Shown: one piece after another, positions 16,836-26,304 of the stretch
Numbering within the stretch: position 1 is the first letter of the stretch
Layout of the letters: the number at the start of each line of letters is the position of its first letter
NCBI GenBank assembly: GCA_020348345.1
Contig: CP070748.1
Location: 225,536 to 289,535 of the forward strand
Source: Methanobacteriota archaeon
GTDB lineage: Archaea; Thermoplasmatota; Thermoplasmata; UBA10834
Direction of reading: 5' to 3'
Length of the DNA stretch: 64,000 nt
Translations under genes and position numbers: made by a program
The notes under the pieces: model-generated
What the model saw: only the letters and a program-made list of their open reading frames with translations
What the model was told of the DNA's origin: nothing
Databases searched by the model: none

Positions 16836-16880
16836 CCGTCGCGAATACCAATTGACGGGATTGCACTCGAGAGTCAGACC

Positions 16881-18191
16881 ATGCAACAATCGACCTACGG
16901 CGAGAAAGGCACAGCGAATTCCCTCCGCCAATCCGTCACGAACCTTCCAGAAGACCTTTCGTCAGTACTGAAGCTCATTGTTCGGGCCGAGTCCTTGGAT
17001 ATGGTGCTTGACAGGATAGCACATGCGATCGCATTGAACTTCGACATCAAATCGCTCACAATATGCCTTTACGATGACGAGAGCGGATTCTTCATACCAA
17101 CCCAGATATACGGTTTTCCAGAGGACCAGACAAAAGCGATTGCCAAACACGCGTACACGCTCGAGCGCAAGAAGGATGATCTTGATGAGAAGTTCAGGAT
17201 AAGCAGAGACTGCTACTACATCAAAGCGGAGCAGATAACGAAACTACACGACGACGATATCGATTACCTGAACGGAGTGCCGAAAAAAGCGGACGACGCC
17301 GAACCCGGAGATTGGCACGAACTAGATTACGTGAATCTGCTCATGAGGGACCGCCTTGGCAACATCATCGGATGGATTGAGATTAACGAACCATTGCATC
17401 ATCAGGAATTATCACTGGAAACGATAGAGAGTATTCGACTGTTCTCAGATTTGGCAGCGATAGCAGTGGAGACTTCCAAGATGTCCGGCGAGGCGATCGC
17501 AGCTGTGAATGAATCGCAGAGTCAAATCTACCTGATCGTTCACGACATAGGAGATCTAATGGAACCGCTGGTGCAGCATCTGGACTCAGCACGTAAAGAT
17601 CAGGATTCGGAGGATGCTATCTCATTGAATCTCGACAAAGCTTTGGCCATAGCCAGGCAGGTGAAGACGCTCACAAGAAACGTTCGCAGATTCACAGAAG
17701 CCAGACGAGACGATCGGGCGGAAAGACAATTGTACGATCTGAGGCAGGTTCTCGTTCGCTGTGTTTCCACCATCAAGGCTGATTTCCCGGAGAAGCAAGT
17801 GGCGATAGAGTTCGACTTCCCACCAGATAAGTGTATGATAATCGCGGACGACCTCATAGCAGACCTCTTCTCGGATCTCCTGGGAAGCGCAGTAAAGTAC
17901 TGCGCTGACATCGAGGCCGAGATCGATGTAACCATATCGAGCAACCACGATTCCTGGATAATTCGCATCGATGATCATGGAATGGGGCTCACCGACAAGA
18001 TGAAGAACGCAGCGTCCTCCCGCTTTCCTCAGAAGCCAGGCGACGAGAACGGCGGAGATCTGGAACTTCCAGTGGTGAGTCTTCTAGTGAATCGCTATCA
18101 CGGTCTGGTCACAGTCAAGGACGGGGTGGCTGCTGATCACACCAAGGGCTCTTCGGTCGAAATCGCCCTTCCCAAAGCCCGAGACACCTGA
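16881..18191 (+). CDS. GAF domain histidine-kinase-like protein with degenerate ATPase
   Basis: A 436-residue cytoplasmic sensor. Residues about 40-200 form a GAF-like domain with the segment WHELDYVNLLMRD and then IIGWIEINEP. Residues about 215-290 form a helical DHp-like region with a possible phospho-acceptor in IVHDIGDLMEPL. The C-terminus is a HATPase-like domain with an N-box-like DLFSDLLGSAVKYC and G1 box DDHGMGL, but the usual glycine-rich G2 box (GxGLGL) is replaced by a sequence around GGDLELPVVSLLV. It may be a weak or inactive kinase. No response regulator is nearby. The ATG at 16881 follows TATA boxes; the longer upstream reading has no support. Confidence 0.65.
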   Translation: MQQSTYGEKGTANSLRQSVTNLPEDLSSVLKLIVRAESLDMVLDRIAHAIALNFDIKSLTICLYDDESGFFIPTQIYGFPEDQTKAIAKHAYTLERKKDDLDEKFRISRDCYYIKAEQITKLHDDDIDYLNGVPKKADDAEPGDWHELDYVNLLMRDRLGNIIGWIEINEPLHHQELSLETIESIRLFSDLAAIAVETSKMSGEAIAAVNESQSQIYLIVHDIGDLMEPLVQHLDSARKDQDSEDAISLNLDKALAIARQVKTLTRNVRRFTEARRDDRAERQLYDLRQVLVRCVSTIKADFPEKQVAIEFDFPPDKCMIIADDLIADLFSDLLGSAVKYCADIEAEIDVTISSNHDSWIIRIDDHGMGLTDKMKNAASSRFPQKPGDENGGDLELPVVSLLVNRYHGLVTVKDGVAADHTKGSSVEIALPKARDT

Positions 18192-18236
18192 TAGCGATGG
18201 GAAAGACATAAGAGATATGGCATTGCTTCGCCGCTC

Positions 18237-18683
18237 ATGGCTTCGCACCTGCCTAGTGATGGAATGATGAAGGCCATTGATGATTTCGAATCTATGAGGA
18301 CGCTCGCGCTCGAATCGGGCCTTGATGACGGGGAATTCGATGGGACGGTCCGTGCCTATGGCTACTTTATCGGTAAAGAGCTTGCCGGATGCGTTGCGAT
18401 GAAGCGTTCGAGAGGCACTTATTCGGTTGAATGGCTCGCAGTCAGAGCGCAGGACAGAGGTAAGGGCATTGGGAGGCTGCTTGTCGAGAAGGTCGCAGAA
18501 GACGCCAGGGAAGATGGCGCAGGACACCTGTGGGCTATTGCGAGGACGCCCGAGTTCTTCATGCATATGGGCTTCACATCAAGCTCACAAGAGATCTCAC
18601 CCGTTCTGAGCTTCGAGAACTGCAGGAGATGCCCTCAGTTCAACAACACTTGCTCCCCGAAGATAGTGACTAAGGCCTTGTGA
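18237..18683 (+). CDS. GNAT-family N-acetyltransferase
   Basis: A 148-residue GNAT domain. The CoA-binding region reads VEWLAVRAQDRGKGIGRLLV, a full R/Q-x-x-G-x-G/A motif. This is followed by FFMHMGFTSSS and a short tail with CRRCPQFNNTC. The tail cysteine pattern (CX2C plus one) resembles those of N-acetylglutamate-synthase-like ArgA/YhbS GNATs of archaea, where it may bind metal. An arginine-pathway role would fit the ornithine carbamoyltransferase at 52.9 kb but is only a suggestion. It starts at the ATG at 18237, 45 nt after the kinase-like gene. Confidence 0.75.
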   Translation: MASHLPSDGMMKAIDDFESMRTLALESGLDDGEFDGTVRAYGYFIGKELAGCVAMKRSRGTYSVEWLAVRAQDRGKGIGRLLVEKVAEDAREDGAGHLWAIARTPEFFMHMGFTSSSQEISPVLSFENCRRCPQFNNTCSPKIVTKAL

Positions 18684-18759
18684 CAAGCTACTGAAATCCC
18701 CGCGCTGACGCAATGTATATGTACGCACTTGCCCGTGGCTCCAATCAGAGGCGTGAGGT

Positions 18760-19920
18760 ATGGCCGTAGGCTCGAAGAAGATACGTGCATGTGCCAGCAA
18801 CATGGTAGAAACCTGTAACCTCCGACGTGGAGAGAACGTCATCGTCAAAGGGGGCGCGCACACCCAGGAACTGATGGAAGAGATTTCCCTGGAGTGTTAC
18901 AGGAAGGGCGCACTACCCATTATGATGGTCACCTCGGACAGATACACGAAGGCGGTGTACGACGAGATACCAATCTCAACGTTAGAAAGATCCCCGAAAC
19001 ACTACATCGGAATGGTGGAGAATGCGGACACCTTGATAGCTATCGAGGAGATCGATGATCCCAGAGTGGCGGAGGCTTTTCCCCGAAGGAAGCTGGTTGC
19101 GAGACAGAGGGCGATGCTGCCAATCCTGGACATAGTCTATCACCCGAAGCGTGGGAAAAAGTGGCTCTATGCGGGATGGCCGACAAGAGCCGCCGCGAAG
19201 AGATATGGCATCTCGTTCGAGCAGTTCGAGAAGACAGTCATCGGCGGCATCTCCGTTCCACCAAAGGATCTAATGGTCGCAGGAAGGAGGATTGCCAGCA
19301 GATTCCGCAACGCGTCTTGGGTTCATGTCTGGGACGGCAAGGGAACGGATTTCCGGGTTAAGATTGATGGCAGGCGTGCGAACATCGATGATGGTTTCGT
19401 GAGCAAACAGGATTTCGACATAGGAGAAAGGGGAGCGAACCTCCCTGCAGGCGAACTCTTCTTCGCGCCTAGAGAGACTGTGGGTGAAGGAAGCATCTAC
19501 TGTCCTGTAACACAGGACAGAATGTCAGGGAAGCTGATAAGGGATGTCCACCTCGAGTTCAGAAGAGGAAAGCTCCTGCTTGAGACCGCGGAAGCACGCG
19601 GCGACAAGGACCAGCTTGTAGCTAGCTTCGACGAGTGCGAGAAGATAGATAGTAAGAAATACAGCCCGGTGAGGACATTGCATCTTGCGGAACTCGGAAT
19701 TGGCTTCAATCCGAAGATCAAGAAGGCAATCGGCTATGTGCTCACTGATGAGAAAGTCAGCGGGACGGTTCACCTGGCCTTCGGGCACAACAAGTCCTTT
19801 GGCGGCAGATCTGACTCGGTGATGCATTGGGATTTCGTAAGCGCGCCCGGAGTGAATATTGATGTCAAGAAGAAGGACGGACGAGTCGTATCGGTGATGA
19901 CCGAGGGCAAGCTCGTCTAA
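18760..19920 (+). CDS. M29-family metal-dependent aminopeptidase
   Basis: A 386-residue thermophilic-type metallo-aminopeptidase of family M29 (AmpS/AmpT/PepS), which removes N-terminal residues from peptides using two metals. Visible metal-site segments are NLPAGELFFAP (glutamate), LHLAELGIGFNP (histidine and glutamate), VHLAFGHNKSFGG (histidine) and VMHWDFV (histidine and aspartate). All key residues seem present. The N-terminal half is the alpha/beta domain. The ATG at 18760 is preceded closely by GTGAGGT. A TATA-like TGTATATG lies at about 18714-18721. With DppA and isoaspartyl peptidase it is one of several peptidases in the window. Confidence 0.9.
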   Translation: MAVGSKKIRACASNMVETCNLRRGENVIVKGGAHTQELMEEISLECYRKGALPIMMVTSDRYTKAVYDEIPISTLERSPKHYIGMVENADTLIAIEEIDDPRVAEAFPRRKLVARQRAMLPILDIVYHPKRGKKWLYAGWPTRAAAKRYGISFEQFEKTVIGGISVPPKDLMVAGRRIASRFRNASWVHVWDGKGTDFRVKIDGRRANIDDGFVSKQDFDIGERGANLPAGELFFAPRETVGEGSIYCPVTQDRMSGKLIRDVHLEFRRGKLLLETAEARGDKDQLVASFDECEKIDSKKYSPVRTLHLAELGIGFNPKIKKAIGYVLTDEKVSGTVHLAFGHNKSFGGRSDSVMHWDFVSAPGVNIDVKKKDGRVVSVMTEGKLV

Positions 19921-19933
19921 TGCAGCACGTAAC

Positions 19934-20515
19934 TCATCGTCTTACAAGCTTTACGCCCATGGAACGCGCCTCCTCCAGTGCAACGGCCTTCCTGGGAGCT
20001 AGCTCAGGGTCATCGGTGTGCCCTAGAAGCACCTCACCGATGAACTCATAATCTATTGCGGCGAAGAATGCTCTAACGATATGACGCGCAGGGTCGAACA
20101 CGATTTCCTTTGATGAGCCTGCGCACGCGACGAACAAACCCCTCGGCCTTTCTATACCCTCGTAGGCGCGTCTCTTCAAGACGAACCGCTCCACCCAGTA
20201 GCTCTGGCATCGGTCAATCATCGCCTTCGCCTGAGCAGTCACGCCCATGAAGAATATCGGTGAGGCCAGGGCTATGGCATCTACGTTCCTGATTCTCGAG
20301 TATATCTCACTCATTTCATCGGTTTCGTTGGCGCACTCAGCCAAGTCGTCGCATTTCCTGCACTCGATGCATGGATCGATCTTCAATCTGACGAGATCGA
20401 GGCGCTCCACTGCGGCGCCTTCATCCCTGGCGCCAGCAAGGACGGCTTCGAGAAGCTCAGCAGTATTGCCCTTGAGCCGAGGACTTCCCATGATTCCTAG
20501 GACTCTTGCGCTCAC
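19934..20515 (-). CDS. Iron-sulfur flavoprotein (NADPH-dependent FMN reductase fold)
   Basis: A 193-residue flavodoxin-fold protein. The N-terminus, VLGIMGSPRLKGNTAELL, forms the FMN phosphate loop. It is followed by the compact cysteine motif CIECRKCDDLAEC, which holds a 4Fe-4S cluster in the Isf family described from methanogens. Then comes ASPIFFMGVTAQAKAMIDR, the flavin-side loop. These proteins carry electrons between ferredoxin or NADPH and an acceptor and may reduce oxygen species. GTG at 20515 is preferred over GTG at 20527 because GAGGTG lies 9 nt upstream. It converges with the M29 peptidase gene. Confidence 0.85.
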   Translation of the reverse strand: MSARVLGIMGSPRLKGNTAELLEAVLAGARDEGAAVERLDLVRLKIDPCIECRKCDDLAECANETDEMSEIYSRIRNVDAIALASPIFFMGVTAQAKAMIDRCQSYWVERFVLKRRAYEGIERPRGLFVACAGSSKEIVFDPARHIVRAFFAAIDYEFIGEVLLGHTDDPELAPRKAVALEEARSMGVKLVRR

Positions 20516-20591
20516 GTCCGGCAACACCTCTTAGCATTCGCCATTTGGGAGAACGCAGGAGAGATTATATGTAGCTTACTGGCTCGATCTC

Positions 20592-20602
20592 CGCAACTTT
20601 AA
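20592..20602 (+). promoter_or_regulatory. Probable TATA box of the SDR gene at 20638
   Basis: AACTTTAAACT lies about 40 nt before the GTG at 20638. It is a fair archaeal TATA match for the rightward gene in this divergent gap. Confidence 0.4.
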
Positions 20603-20637
20603 ACTCCGACCTCCCGGATACGGATGCGGTTGTCATT

Positions 20638-21411
20638 GTGTTGTACAGGGACCTACAGGGCAAAGTTGCGGTTGTGACGGGAGGGGCATCAGGCATCGGC
20701 AAGGCGACGGCCGAACGGTTCCTGGAAGAGGGAGCAAAGGTAGCTATCGTAGATATCTCCGAGCAGCGTGGCCAGGAGGCTCTGGCCGATTTGAAGAGTG
20801 CGGGACATGACCCCCTCTTGGCGGCTGGCGATGTAACGAACGCTGCTGACGTTAATCGCGTGGTGAATGAGATAATCGATCATTTTGGACGCATAGACAT
20901 CCTGTTCAGCAACGCGGGCATACTGATAGAAGGCACGATCGAGGAAGTCACCGAAGAAGAATGGGACCGTACCATGGCAGTTAATGTCAAAGGCGCGTTT
21001 CTGATGGCAAAGGAAGTCATACCCCATATGCTCAAGCAGGGAAAGGGCACGATTGTAAACAACGCTTCATGCAGCGGCTTGGTCGGCGACAGAGAAGCGA
21101 TTGCATACAACACATCCAAGGCCGCTGTCGTCAATATGACGAGATGTCTTGCCCTCGATTATGCGTTGAAGAACATCCGCGTGAACTGTGTGTGCCCTGG
21201 TGAGATCGAAACGCCCATGTTCCTTCAGGAGGCTGCGACCAGGGGCATCTCACCGGACGAGCACAGGAAGGATATCTCGACGTACCACCCCATCGGCAGG
21301 TTGGGAAGACCCAAGGAAGTCGCCGATGCGGTTCTGTTCCTCGCGAGCGATGACTCGAGCTTCATCACTGGGACCGCCTTCTCGGTTGACGGAGGCTTCA
21401 CGGCCCAGTAG
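20638..21411 (+). CDS. Short-chain dehydrogenase/reductase (SDR)
   Basis: A 257-residue classical SDR. The NAD(P) motif TGGASGIG is at residues 15-22, NAG at about 90, and the catalytic YNTSK at about 159-163, with serine in NNASCSG upstream. VDGGFTAQ closes the Rossmann fold. VDI at the end of beta-3 hints at NAD preference. Substrate unknown; close relatives are often annotated as 3-oxoacyl-ACP reductase or glucose dehydrogenase. The GTG at 20638 is chosen because the protein then starts normally. It is a paralogue of the SDR at 31009, with which it shares the VDGGxTAQ end. Its stop directly abuts the next gene's stop. Confidence 0.9.
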   Translation: MLYRDLQGKVAVVTGGASGIGKATAERFLEEGAKVAIVDISEQRGQEALADLKSAGHDPLLAAGDVTNAADVNRVVNEIIDHFGRIDILFSNAGILIEGTIEEVTEEEWDRTMAVNVKGAFLMAKEVIPHMLKQGKGTIVNNASCSGLVGDREAIAYNTSKAAVVNMTRCLALDYALKNIRVNCVCPGEIETPMFLQEAATRGISPDEHRKDISTYHPIGRLGRPKEVADAVLFLASDDSSFITGTAFSVDGGFTAQ

Positions 21412-21801
21412 TCAGTCTTGGTCCGAGCCGGATACATTGACCTCGGCACCGGTCTGAACCGACTTCAAAACCGTCGGATCTCCCTTGACGGAGCCCACTA
21501 TGTTGCATGGGCTGTATGCCCTGGGCTTGTCATCAGTGCTAACAGGAGTACGACCGAAGAATATAGCCAGTGCGCTTCCGTCCGGCCAGAACGCGACCTC
21601 GCCGATCTCCATCTCCGCCCTGGCATCGCCCTCGATAGGAGACGATATCGGTGTTTCGAAGTACACTTCATCCCCCCATCTGTTCACGCTCGCCTTGAAC
21701 GGTAACGCATTTCGGAGGCTCTTCAACGTTGGAGTGTCGTTGCTCCTCAGCTGCACTTCTATCTCAAGCCCGCTATCGAACTTCATCCTAAGACCTGGCA
21801 T
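21412..21801 (-). CDS. Cyclophilin-like fold protein (TM1367/DUF369 type)
   Basis: A 129-residue protein matching the TM1367-like family with a cyclophilin-type barrel. Landmarks are NRWGDEVYFETPI, the segment IGEVAFWPDGSALAIFFGRT, and KPRAYSPCNIVGSV. The known structure resembles cyclophilin A, but the family lacks the isomerase active site, so function is unknown. The ATG at 21801 fits the start. It converges with the SDR gene with no bases between the stop codons. The succinate dehydrogenase operon starts about 3.3 kb to the right and runs toward it. Confidence 0.75.
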   Translation of the reverse strand: MPGLRMKFDSGLEIEVQLRSNDTPTLKSLRNALPFKASVNRWGDEVYFETPISSPIEGDARAEMEIGEVAFWPDGSALAIFFGRTPVSTDDKPRAYSPCNIVGSVKGDPTVLKSVQTGAEVNVSGSDQD

Positions 21802-21888
21802 GATCCTGCACCCCCTGCTGCCTCTAGCGTGATGGCGTTAACAAGTCATTACTGTTTGCCGGCAGGGTGATGAATTCCACAGAAGTCC

Positions 21889-22629
21889 TCAGGATCGGGG
21901 GCGCCTTCTCCTCCCGAATAATCGACGCTTGGCTGCCTTGATCTTGAGCCTCTGTATGGTCTCAGTCGGGTTGAGCTTCTTCGGACATACCTCGACGCAA
22001 TTGAAGATAGTATGACAGCGGTAGACGCCGTTCTCGCTCTCGATGATGTCGAGCCGCTCGTCCTTGGCGATATCTCTGGTGTCGGCGTAGAACCTGTATG
22101 CCTTCATCAGGGCGGCAGGACCCAGGTATTCCGAGTTCGTCCACGCGACTGTGCAAGAGCTCGTGCATGCACCGCACATTATGCAATCTATCGGTTCGTT
22201 TATCGGCTCCCGCTGTTTCGGCGTCTGTACGTACTCCTTCTCAGGATATGGCTCCTGACCAATCAGATACGGTTTGGTCTGCTTCATCCTGTCGAAAAAG
22301 TGCTCGTAATCCACCGCGAGGTCCTTCACAACCTTCTGGTGAGGCAGGGGGCTCAGCAAAAGCTCCTTCCTGCCCATGAACTGCCCGACCTGTGTCTCGC
22401 AGGCAAGCCTGATCTTGCCGCCGATAACCATCGCGCATGAGCCGCATACGCCAGCTCTGCAGCAGTACCTGAAGGACAGAGTTCCATCCTGGTGGTTGAG
22501 AATCTCGAACAGTGCGTCCAGCACTGTCATGCCAGCCTTGATATCTACTCTATAGCTCTGCCAATATGGTTGCCTGTCGACAGTCGGGTCGAACCTCTGT
22601 ATCTTCACCAGCAGCTCTCCCTCTGTCAT
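21889..22629 (-). CDS. sdhB: Succinate dehydrogenase/fumarate reductase iron-sulfur subunit
   Basis: A 246-residue electron-transfer subunit. The 2Fe-2S cluster ligands lie in CRAGVCGSCAMVIGG, with a fourth cysteine in IRLACET. The C-terminal 4Fe-4S and 3Fe-4S ligands lie in CIMCGACTSSC and in CHTIFNCVEVCPKKLNP. It passes electrons from the flavin of SdhA to the membrane anchor. The ATG sits one base after the sdhA stop region, and the gene is last of sdhC-sdhD-sdhA-sdhB. Whether the complex runs as succinate:quinone reductase or fumarate reductase cannot be told from the sequence. Confidence 0.95.
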   Translation of the reverse strand: MTEGELLVKIQRFDPTVDRQPYWQSYRVDIKAGMTVLDALFEILNHQDGTLSFRYCCRAGVCGSCAMVIGGKIRLACETQVGQFMGRKELLLSPLPHQKVVKDLAVDYEHFFDRMKQTKPYLIGQEPYPEKEYVQTPKQREPINEPIDCIMCGACTSSCTVAWTNSEYLGPAALMKAYRFYADTRDIAKDERLDIIESENGVYRCHTIFNCVEVCPKKLNPTETIQRLKIKAAKRRLFGRRRRPRS

Positions 22630-22630
22630 A

Positions 22631-24328
22631 TCAGTACCTCCTAGCTTCGGGCTTGAAATTCCTGATTGTTACCGGGCTGTATTCTATCACCGCTCCCTCA
22701 GACGAGTATGTAGCTATGGTGTGCTTCAGGAACCGGTCGTCGTCACGTTCCTTGAAATCAAGACGGGAGTGCGCACCGCGACTCTCCTCCCTCTTCAGGG
22801 CGCCGGTCGTAATCGCCTCGGCCACGTCCAGCATTCCCTCCAGTTCGATCGCACGTATCAGGTCGACGTTGTAACGCATTCCCTTGTTCTGGACTGTCAC
22901 ACTCGAGTATCGCTCCTTCAGCTCACGGATCTTCTCGAGCCCTTCCTTCATGCCGTCGCCCTCTCGGAATATGCCGACCCTCCTGAACATCGACTCCCTC
23001 ATCTCGTCTCTGATGTCCGAGTGGTTCTCCTCGCCTTTGCGAGACAGAAGCGACTCAATCCTTTCCTTCGTTTCCCCAAGAGATCGCATCACAGCCGCCT
23101 CGCCCTGCTTATCCTCATCCTTGGCGAGGACATACTCCGCCGCCACTGCCCCAGCCCTTTTGCCGAATACCACCGTGTCGAGCAGAGAGTTGCCTCCGAG
23201 CCTATTCGCTCCGTGGACGCTCACGCATCCGCATTCTCCTGCTGCGTACATGCCTTTGAACTTGGTTGCGCCATCGATGTCCGTATCGATGCCACCCATG
23301 GTATAGTGCTGGCCCGGCTGAATCGGCACCGGCTTCTCGATGGGATCGACGTCGACGAAGTTCATGGCGAGATCCCTGATCCCTGGAAGGCGTTCCAGTA
23401 TCTTCTCACGCCCCAGATGCCTCAGATCAAGGTAGACATACTGGCTCTCAATTCCTCTTCCCTCGTTTATCTCCGTCTGGATCGAGCGAGAGACGATATC
23501 CCTCGGGCCAAGCTCCATCGCCTTGGGCGCGTACTTCGACATGAAGCGCTCGCCACTTGAGTTGATCAGATATCCCCCTTCGCCCCTGGCGCCTTCGGTC
23601 ATCAGTATGTTCGTTCCGTAGAGGGACGTCGGATGGAACTGTATGAACTCCATGTCTTTGAGCGGAACGCCGCGTCTATACGCGGCGGCCTGAGCAGAAC
23701 CCGTGCTTATCAGCGCGTTTGTGGAGCGGGCGTAGATCTGCCCGCTCCCACCCGATGCGAAGATGACCGCCTCAGACATGAACGGCTCGAGTTCCCCGGT
23801 CTTCATGTTCAGGCATATGACGCCTCTGCAATGCTCACCCTCAATGACGAGGTCCACCATAACGCGGTCTTCGTATAGCGGTATGTCGAGCTTGACCGAA
23901 CGTTCCCAAAGCGTATGCAGCATGTAGAGTCCGGTCTTGTCCGCTGCGAAGCAGGTTCTCGGAAATCCAGCGCCTCCGAAGGGTCTCTGGGCAATCCTCC
24001 CATCGTCCGTCCTTGAGAACGGGCAGCCCCAATGCTCGATCTCATAGATGCACGGCCCGGCCTGAGACGTCATGAACTCAACGGCGTCCTGATCAGCAAG
24101 GAAGTCACTTCCCTTCGTCGTGTCGTAGGCATGCTTCTCCCACGAATCGTCCTTGCCAGCGGGGTTGTTTGCGAGTGGGGCGTTGACGCCTCCCTGTGCG
24201 GCTCCAGAGTGCGATCTCACAGGGTGCACCTGCGAGATAATGGCCGTGTCCGCCCGCGGAGCGCTTTCGACGGCCGCCCTGAGGCCGGCCAATCCACCGC
24301 CTATGACGAGAATCTTGTGATAGTACAT
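22631..24328 (-). CDS. sdhA: Succinate dehydrogenase/fumarate reductase flavoprotein subunit
   Basis: A 565-residue catalytic subunit that oxidises succinate to fumarate or the reverse. The FAD-binding loop is [16 protein letters not shown] at the N-terminus. The histidine in [14 protein letters not shown] would carry covalent FAD. Active-site segments HPTSLYG and [11 protein letters not shown], then HTMGGI-like ([10 protein letters not shown]) and [20 protein letters not shown], follow. It is the third gene of the operon, 4 nt after sdhD and 1 nt before sdhB. Length agrees with the family. Confidence 0.97.
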   Translation of the reverse strand: MYYHKILVIGGGLAGLRAAVESAPRADTAIISQVHPVRSHSGAAQGGVNAPLANNPAGKDDSWEKHAYDTTKGSDFLADQDAVEFMTSQAGPCIYEIEHWGCPFSRTDDGRIAQRPFGGAGFPRTCFAADKTGLYMLHTLWERSVKLDIPLYEDRVMVDLVIEGEHCRGVICLNMKTGELEPFMSEAVIFASGGSGQIYARSTNALISTGSAQAAAYRRGVPLKDMEFIQFHPTSLYGTNILMTEGARGEGGYLINSSGERFMSKYAPKAMELGPRDIVSRSIQTEINEGRGIESQYVYLDLRHLGREKILERLPGIRDLAMNFVDVDPIEKPVPIQPGQHYTMGGIDTDIDGATKFKGMYAAGECGCVSVHGANRLGGNSLLDTVVFGKRAGAVAAEYVLAKDEDKQGEAAVMRSLGETKERIESLLSRKGEENHSDIRDEMRESMFRRVGIFREGDGMKEGLEKIRELKERYSSVTVQNKGMRYNVDLIRAIELEGMLDVAEAITTGALKREESRGAHSRLDFKERDDDRFLKHTIATYSSEGAVIEYSPVTIRNFKPEARRY

Positions 24329-24332
24329 CTGC

Positions 24333-24722
24333 CTAGCCTCCTGTTATGAAGGGGAACAGTATCACGATGCCCCAGAGGAGCGTGGCGATTCCGAGCGCCC
24401 AGAGTCCGACATCCACTGTCTTCTTGCGTTTTGCAAACATGTCGAAATCGAAAAGGACCGTCCTGAAACCGTTAAGTCCGTGCAGCAAGACCATCGCCAG
24501 CATACCGTAATCGACCACTATGTAGACCAGCTGATCGAGCCTGATGCTTACGTCTTCGAACGTTATCAATGCTTCATCGCCAGTGTGCGAGTCGAGGTCC
24601 ATGAAATGGGCGACATATAGGTGAATGCCCAGAAGAAGCACCAGCAGCACTGCAGAGAGCCTCTGGACGAACCACGCCCAAGTGCCCGCGACCTTCGTTG
24701 TGGCGATTCGCTCTTCCGCCAT
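24333..24722 (-). CDS. sdhD: Succinate dehydrogenase membrane anchor subunit (SdhD-like)
   Basis: A 129-residue protein with three membrane helices (about residues 15-35, 60-85 and 103-125). The segment [20 protein letters not shown] holds a histidine in helix 1, and [14 protein letters not shown] closes helix 2. Both patterns are typical of cytochrome b anchor subunits, which bind heme and quinone. The ATG at 24722 starts immediately after the sdhC stop and has GGAGGTG about 8 nt upstream; the GTG at 24731 was rejected. The SdhC/SdhD names are given by position and similarity only. Confidence 0.85.
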   Translation of the reverse strand: MAEERIATTKVAGTWAWFVQRLSAVLLVLLLGIHLYVAHFMDLDSHTGDEALITFEDVSIRLDQLVYIVVDYGMLAMVLLHGLNGFRTVLFDFDMFAKRKKTVDVGLWALGIATLLWGIVILFPFITGG

Positions 24723-24723
24723 G

Positions 24724-25137
24724 TCACGCACCTCCCGAAGGCACGAAGATGAGGTCCCAAATCGCCCAGATACCGCCTACGATCAGCACCGCAGCGATGG
24801 CCATGCATATCCAGAAGACGAGCTTCTGATGCCTAATGCCAAGGCCGAGGTCGAACATCACGACCCTGGCTCCGTTCATGGCGTGATATATCACGACGAT
24901 CACCAAAAGGAAGTCCATCGCGACGAAGAGGGGTTGCGAAGTCACCTCCATCAGCGAGTTGAAGTCTCCCGAGCCGACTGACGCTGTCGAAAGGAACGAC
25001 AGATGCAGGAACACATAGGCGACGAGAACAAGTCCGGTTATCCTATGCCCGACCCATGCCCACATGCCGGTCTTCATATTCGTCGGCCAGAACTCGGAAT
25101 TCCTGCCGAACAACCATTTCAGACTACCGATCTTCAT
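24724..25137 (-). CDS. sdhC: Succinate dehydrogenase cytochrome b subunit (SdhC-like)
   Basis: A 137-residue membrane anchor and first gene of the sdh operon. The segment WAWVGHRITGLVLVAYVFLH has the H-R/S-I/L-T-G heme-binding pattern, and YHAMNGARVVMFDLG supplies another likely heme ligand. Three membrane helices are visible (about residues 27-48, 70-90 and 110-130). The N-terminal part is cytoplasmic. It ends 2 bases before the sdhD ATG, so the two are probably translationally coupled. A TATA box lies about 115 nt upstream. Confidence 0.9.
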   Translation of the reverse strand: MKIGSLKWLFGRNSEFWPTNMKTGMWAWVGHRITGLVLVAYVFLHLSFLSTASVGSGDFNSLMEVTSQPLFVAMDFLLVIVVIYHAMNGARVVMFDLGLGIRHQKLVFWICMAIAAVLIVGGIWAIWDLIFVPSGGA

Positions 25138-25248
25138 GCAAACACCCAGCGAATGACCATGCTAGCGAATCGCCCCGCCAGAACACCTTTGCCAGTAGGT
25201 GTAACCTGGTCTCGGGCCGCCCCGCCCCTAGACAAGTAAAATTGTACT

Positions 25249-25260
25249 TAAGTATATCTA
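25249..25260 (-). promoter_or_regulatory. TATA box of the sdh operon
   Basis: On the minus strand TAGATATACTTA is a strong TATA match in a local AT-rich patch. It would start transcription near 25230, giving a leader of about 90 nt before sdhC, long enough for regulation, unlike the leaderless genes elsewhere in the window. Confidence 0.55.
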
Positions 25261-25510
25261 ATCGAACAATTGCTGGCGGATTCCATATCCGGCCCGCGAA
25301 TTTCGATTCATGAATCGTTACCCTACGACCGAGTTCCGTCATTCTCGCTTAATCGACTGAAGACCAGGGCTTTCGCGAAGCGCCCCTTTCAGGCGGCTTG
25401 CCTGGTTCGTTGTTACAGGCATCGCATCTCCATCTGTCACTCGGTACGTCGTGAAACCTTGCCAGCATGGTGGGCATTACCTCTCGCTGTAGAATCATGC
25501 ACCGGCGGGA

Positions 25511-25828
25511 TTGGGTGCCACGAAGACGACTATCTGGACTTGCCGAGGAACCGTTTCCAGAGATAGTTGCGAATCTACTGCCTTTTCAAGAGAGAGCGTT
25601 CGCCTCCTCTCAGGCAATGTCAGAATCTGCACAGGCCATGGATTTGGTCATCGTCTCAGCAAGAATGATAAGGGATGGTGTGAGATTAGCGTCCGTGAGA
25701 AAACAGGCTGGACGCCTGCCAAAGGGTTTGAGAGCTTCAGCTCTTTCAGTTGGAAGAGCCTTGCCTATCTCGCTTTGGCAATCACAGTGCTTGTTGTCGT
25801 CCTCGGGCTCCTTGAACTCCTCATGTGA
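25511..25828 (+). pseudogene. Decayed zinc-ribbon/membrane-helix gene
   Basis: The frame is open for 105 residues from a TTG. Only the C-terminal part looks like protein: HRLSKNDKGWCEIS resembles half of a zinc ribbon (with a lost CxxC partner), and FSWKSLAYLALAITVLVVVL is one clear membrane helix at about residues 78-103. The end (LSWK/FSWK followed by one helix) resembles the small protein at 26805, and each is followed by a copy of the same repeat. I infer a duplicated gene of which this copy has lost its N-terminus by frameshift or point change. An intact but diverged gene cannot be ruled out. Confidence 0.35.
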
Positions 25829-25862
25829 TGATGAAGGGCGAACTCGTCTCCTCCACCCTCAT

Positions 25863-25995
25863 GGCCTTCTACACACCTTAGAAGGCCCGTATCAGTCGAT
25901 CTGTCCCTGGATTCTCCACCTTCCGCCTCGCGACAAGGGTGAGATGCCTTTGGTGGCGTATAGGAGCGAAACCAAGGCTACTTCGAAGGAATATC
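25863..25995 (+). repeat. Diverged direct repeat, copy 1
   Basis: About 130 nt beginning GGCCTTCTACACACC and ending near AAGGAATATCGCCGT. It aligns with 27034-27170 in the same orientation with roughly three quarters of bases equal, including the cores AGAAGGCCC, TGTCCCTGG, AAGGGT and CGAAACCAAGG. It does not appear coding and sits about 35 nt after a small membrane-protein ORF in both places. Confidence 0.65.
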
Positions 25996-26240
25996 GCCGT
26001 CCTCTCTGTTATCGAAACGATTGAAGGCGAAGTCCCGTGATAGCAACTTAGGGAATGGATACTTAAGCCACCGAAAACAATGTTAATGTGTGTTCCGCGA
26101 TTCAGTGTTCGCTCGATGGACGCTGCTGTCCGCCTGGCGGGGGATGAATGAACGACTGCAGCGACAGTATACCAGAGGGCGCAGGTTCAGAAAGAGGACC
26201 GGTGTCAAGCGTCGAGGACGCGCAGGATGAGTTCTGGCCC

Positions 26241-26304
26241 TGATTCCCCGAAACCGACCCTTTTAGACGACCTGCCAGACTTCGCCTGATGGACAATTAA
26301 TGTC
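26241..26304 (+). repeat. Diverged direct repeat of the rubredoxin upstream sequence, copy 1
   Basis: About 64 nt that align with 28721-28783 in the same orientation. The last 22 bases (CGCCTGATGGACAATTAATGTC minus the first two, that is CCTGATGGACAATTAATGTC) are identical, and the first part (ATTCCCCGAAA) is nearly so. In the second copy it precedes rubredoxin; here no gene follows on the plus strand. Confidence 0.7.

Noticed and set aside
25467-26024. A 185-residue plus-strand open frame
   Set aside because: It runs across the repeat copy and the other frame's membrane helix, has no recognisable pattern and no ribosome site.
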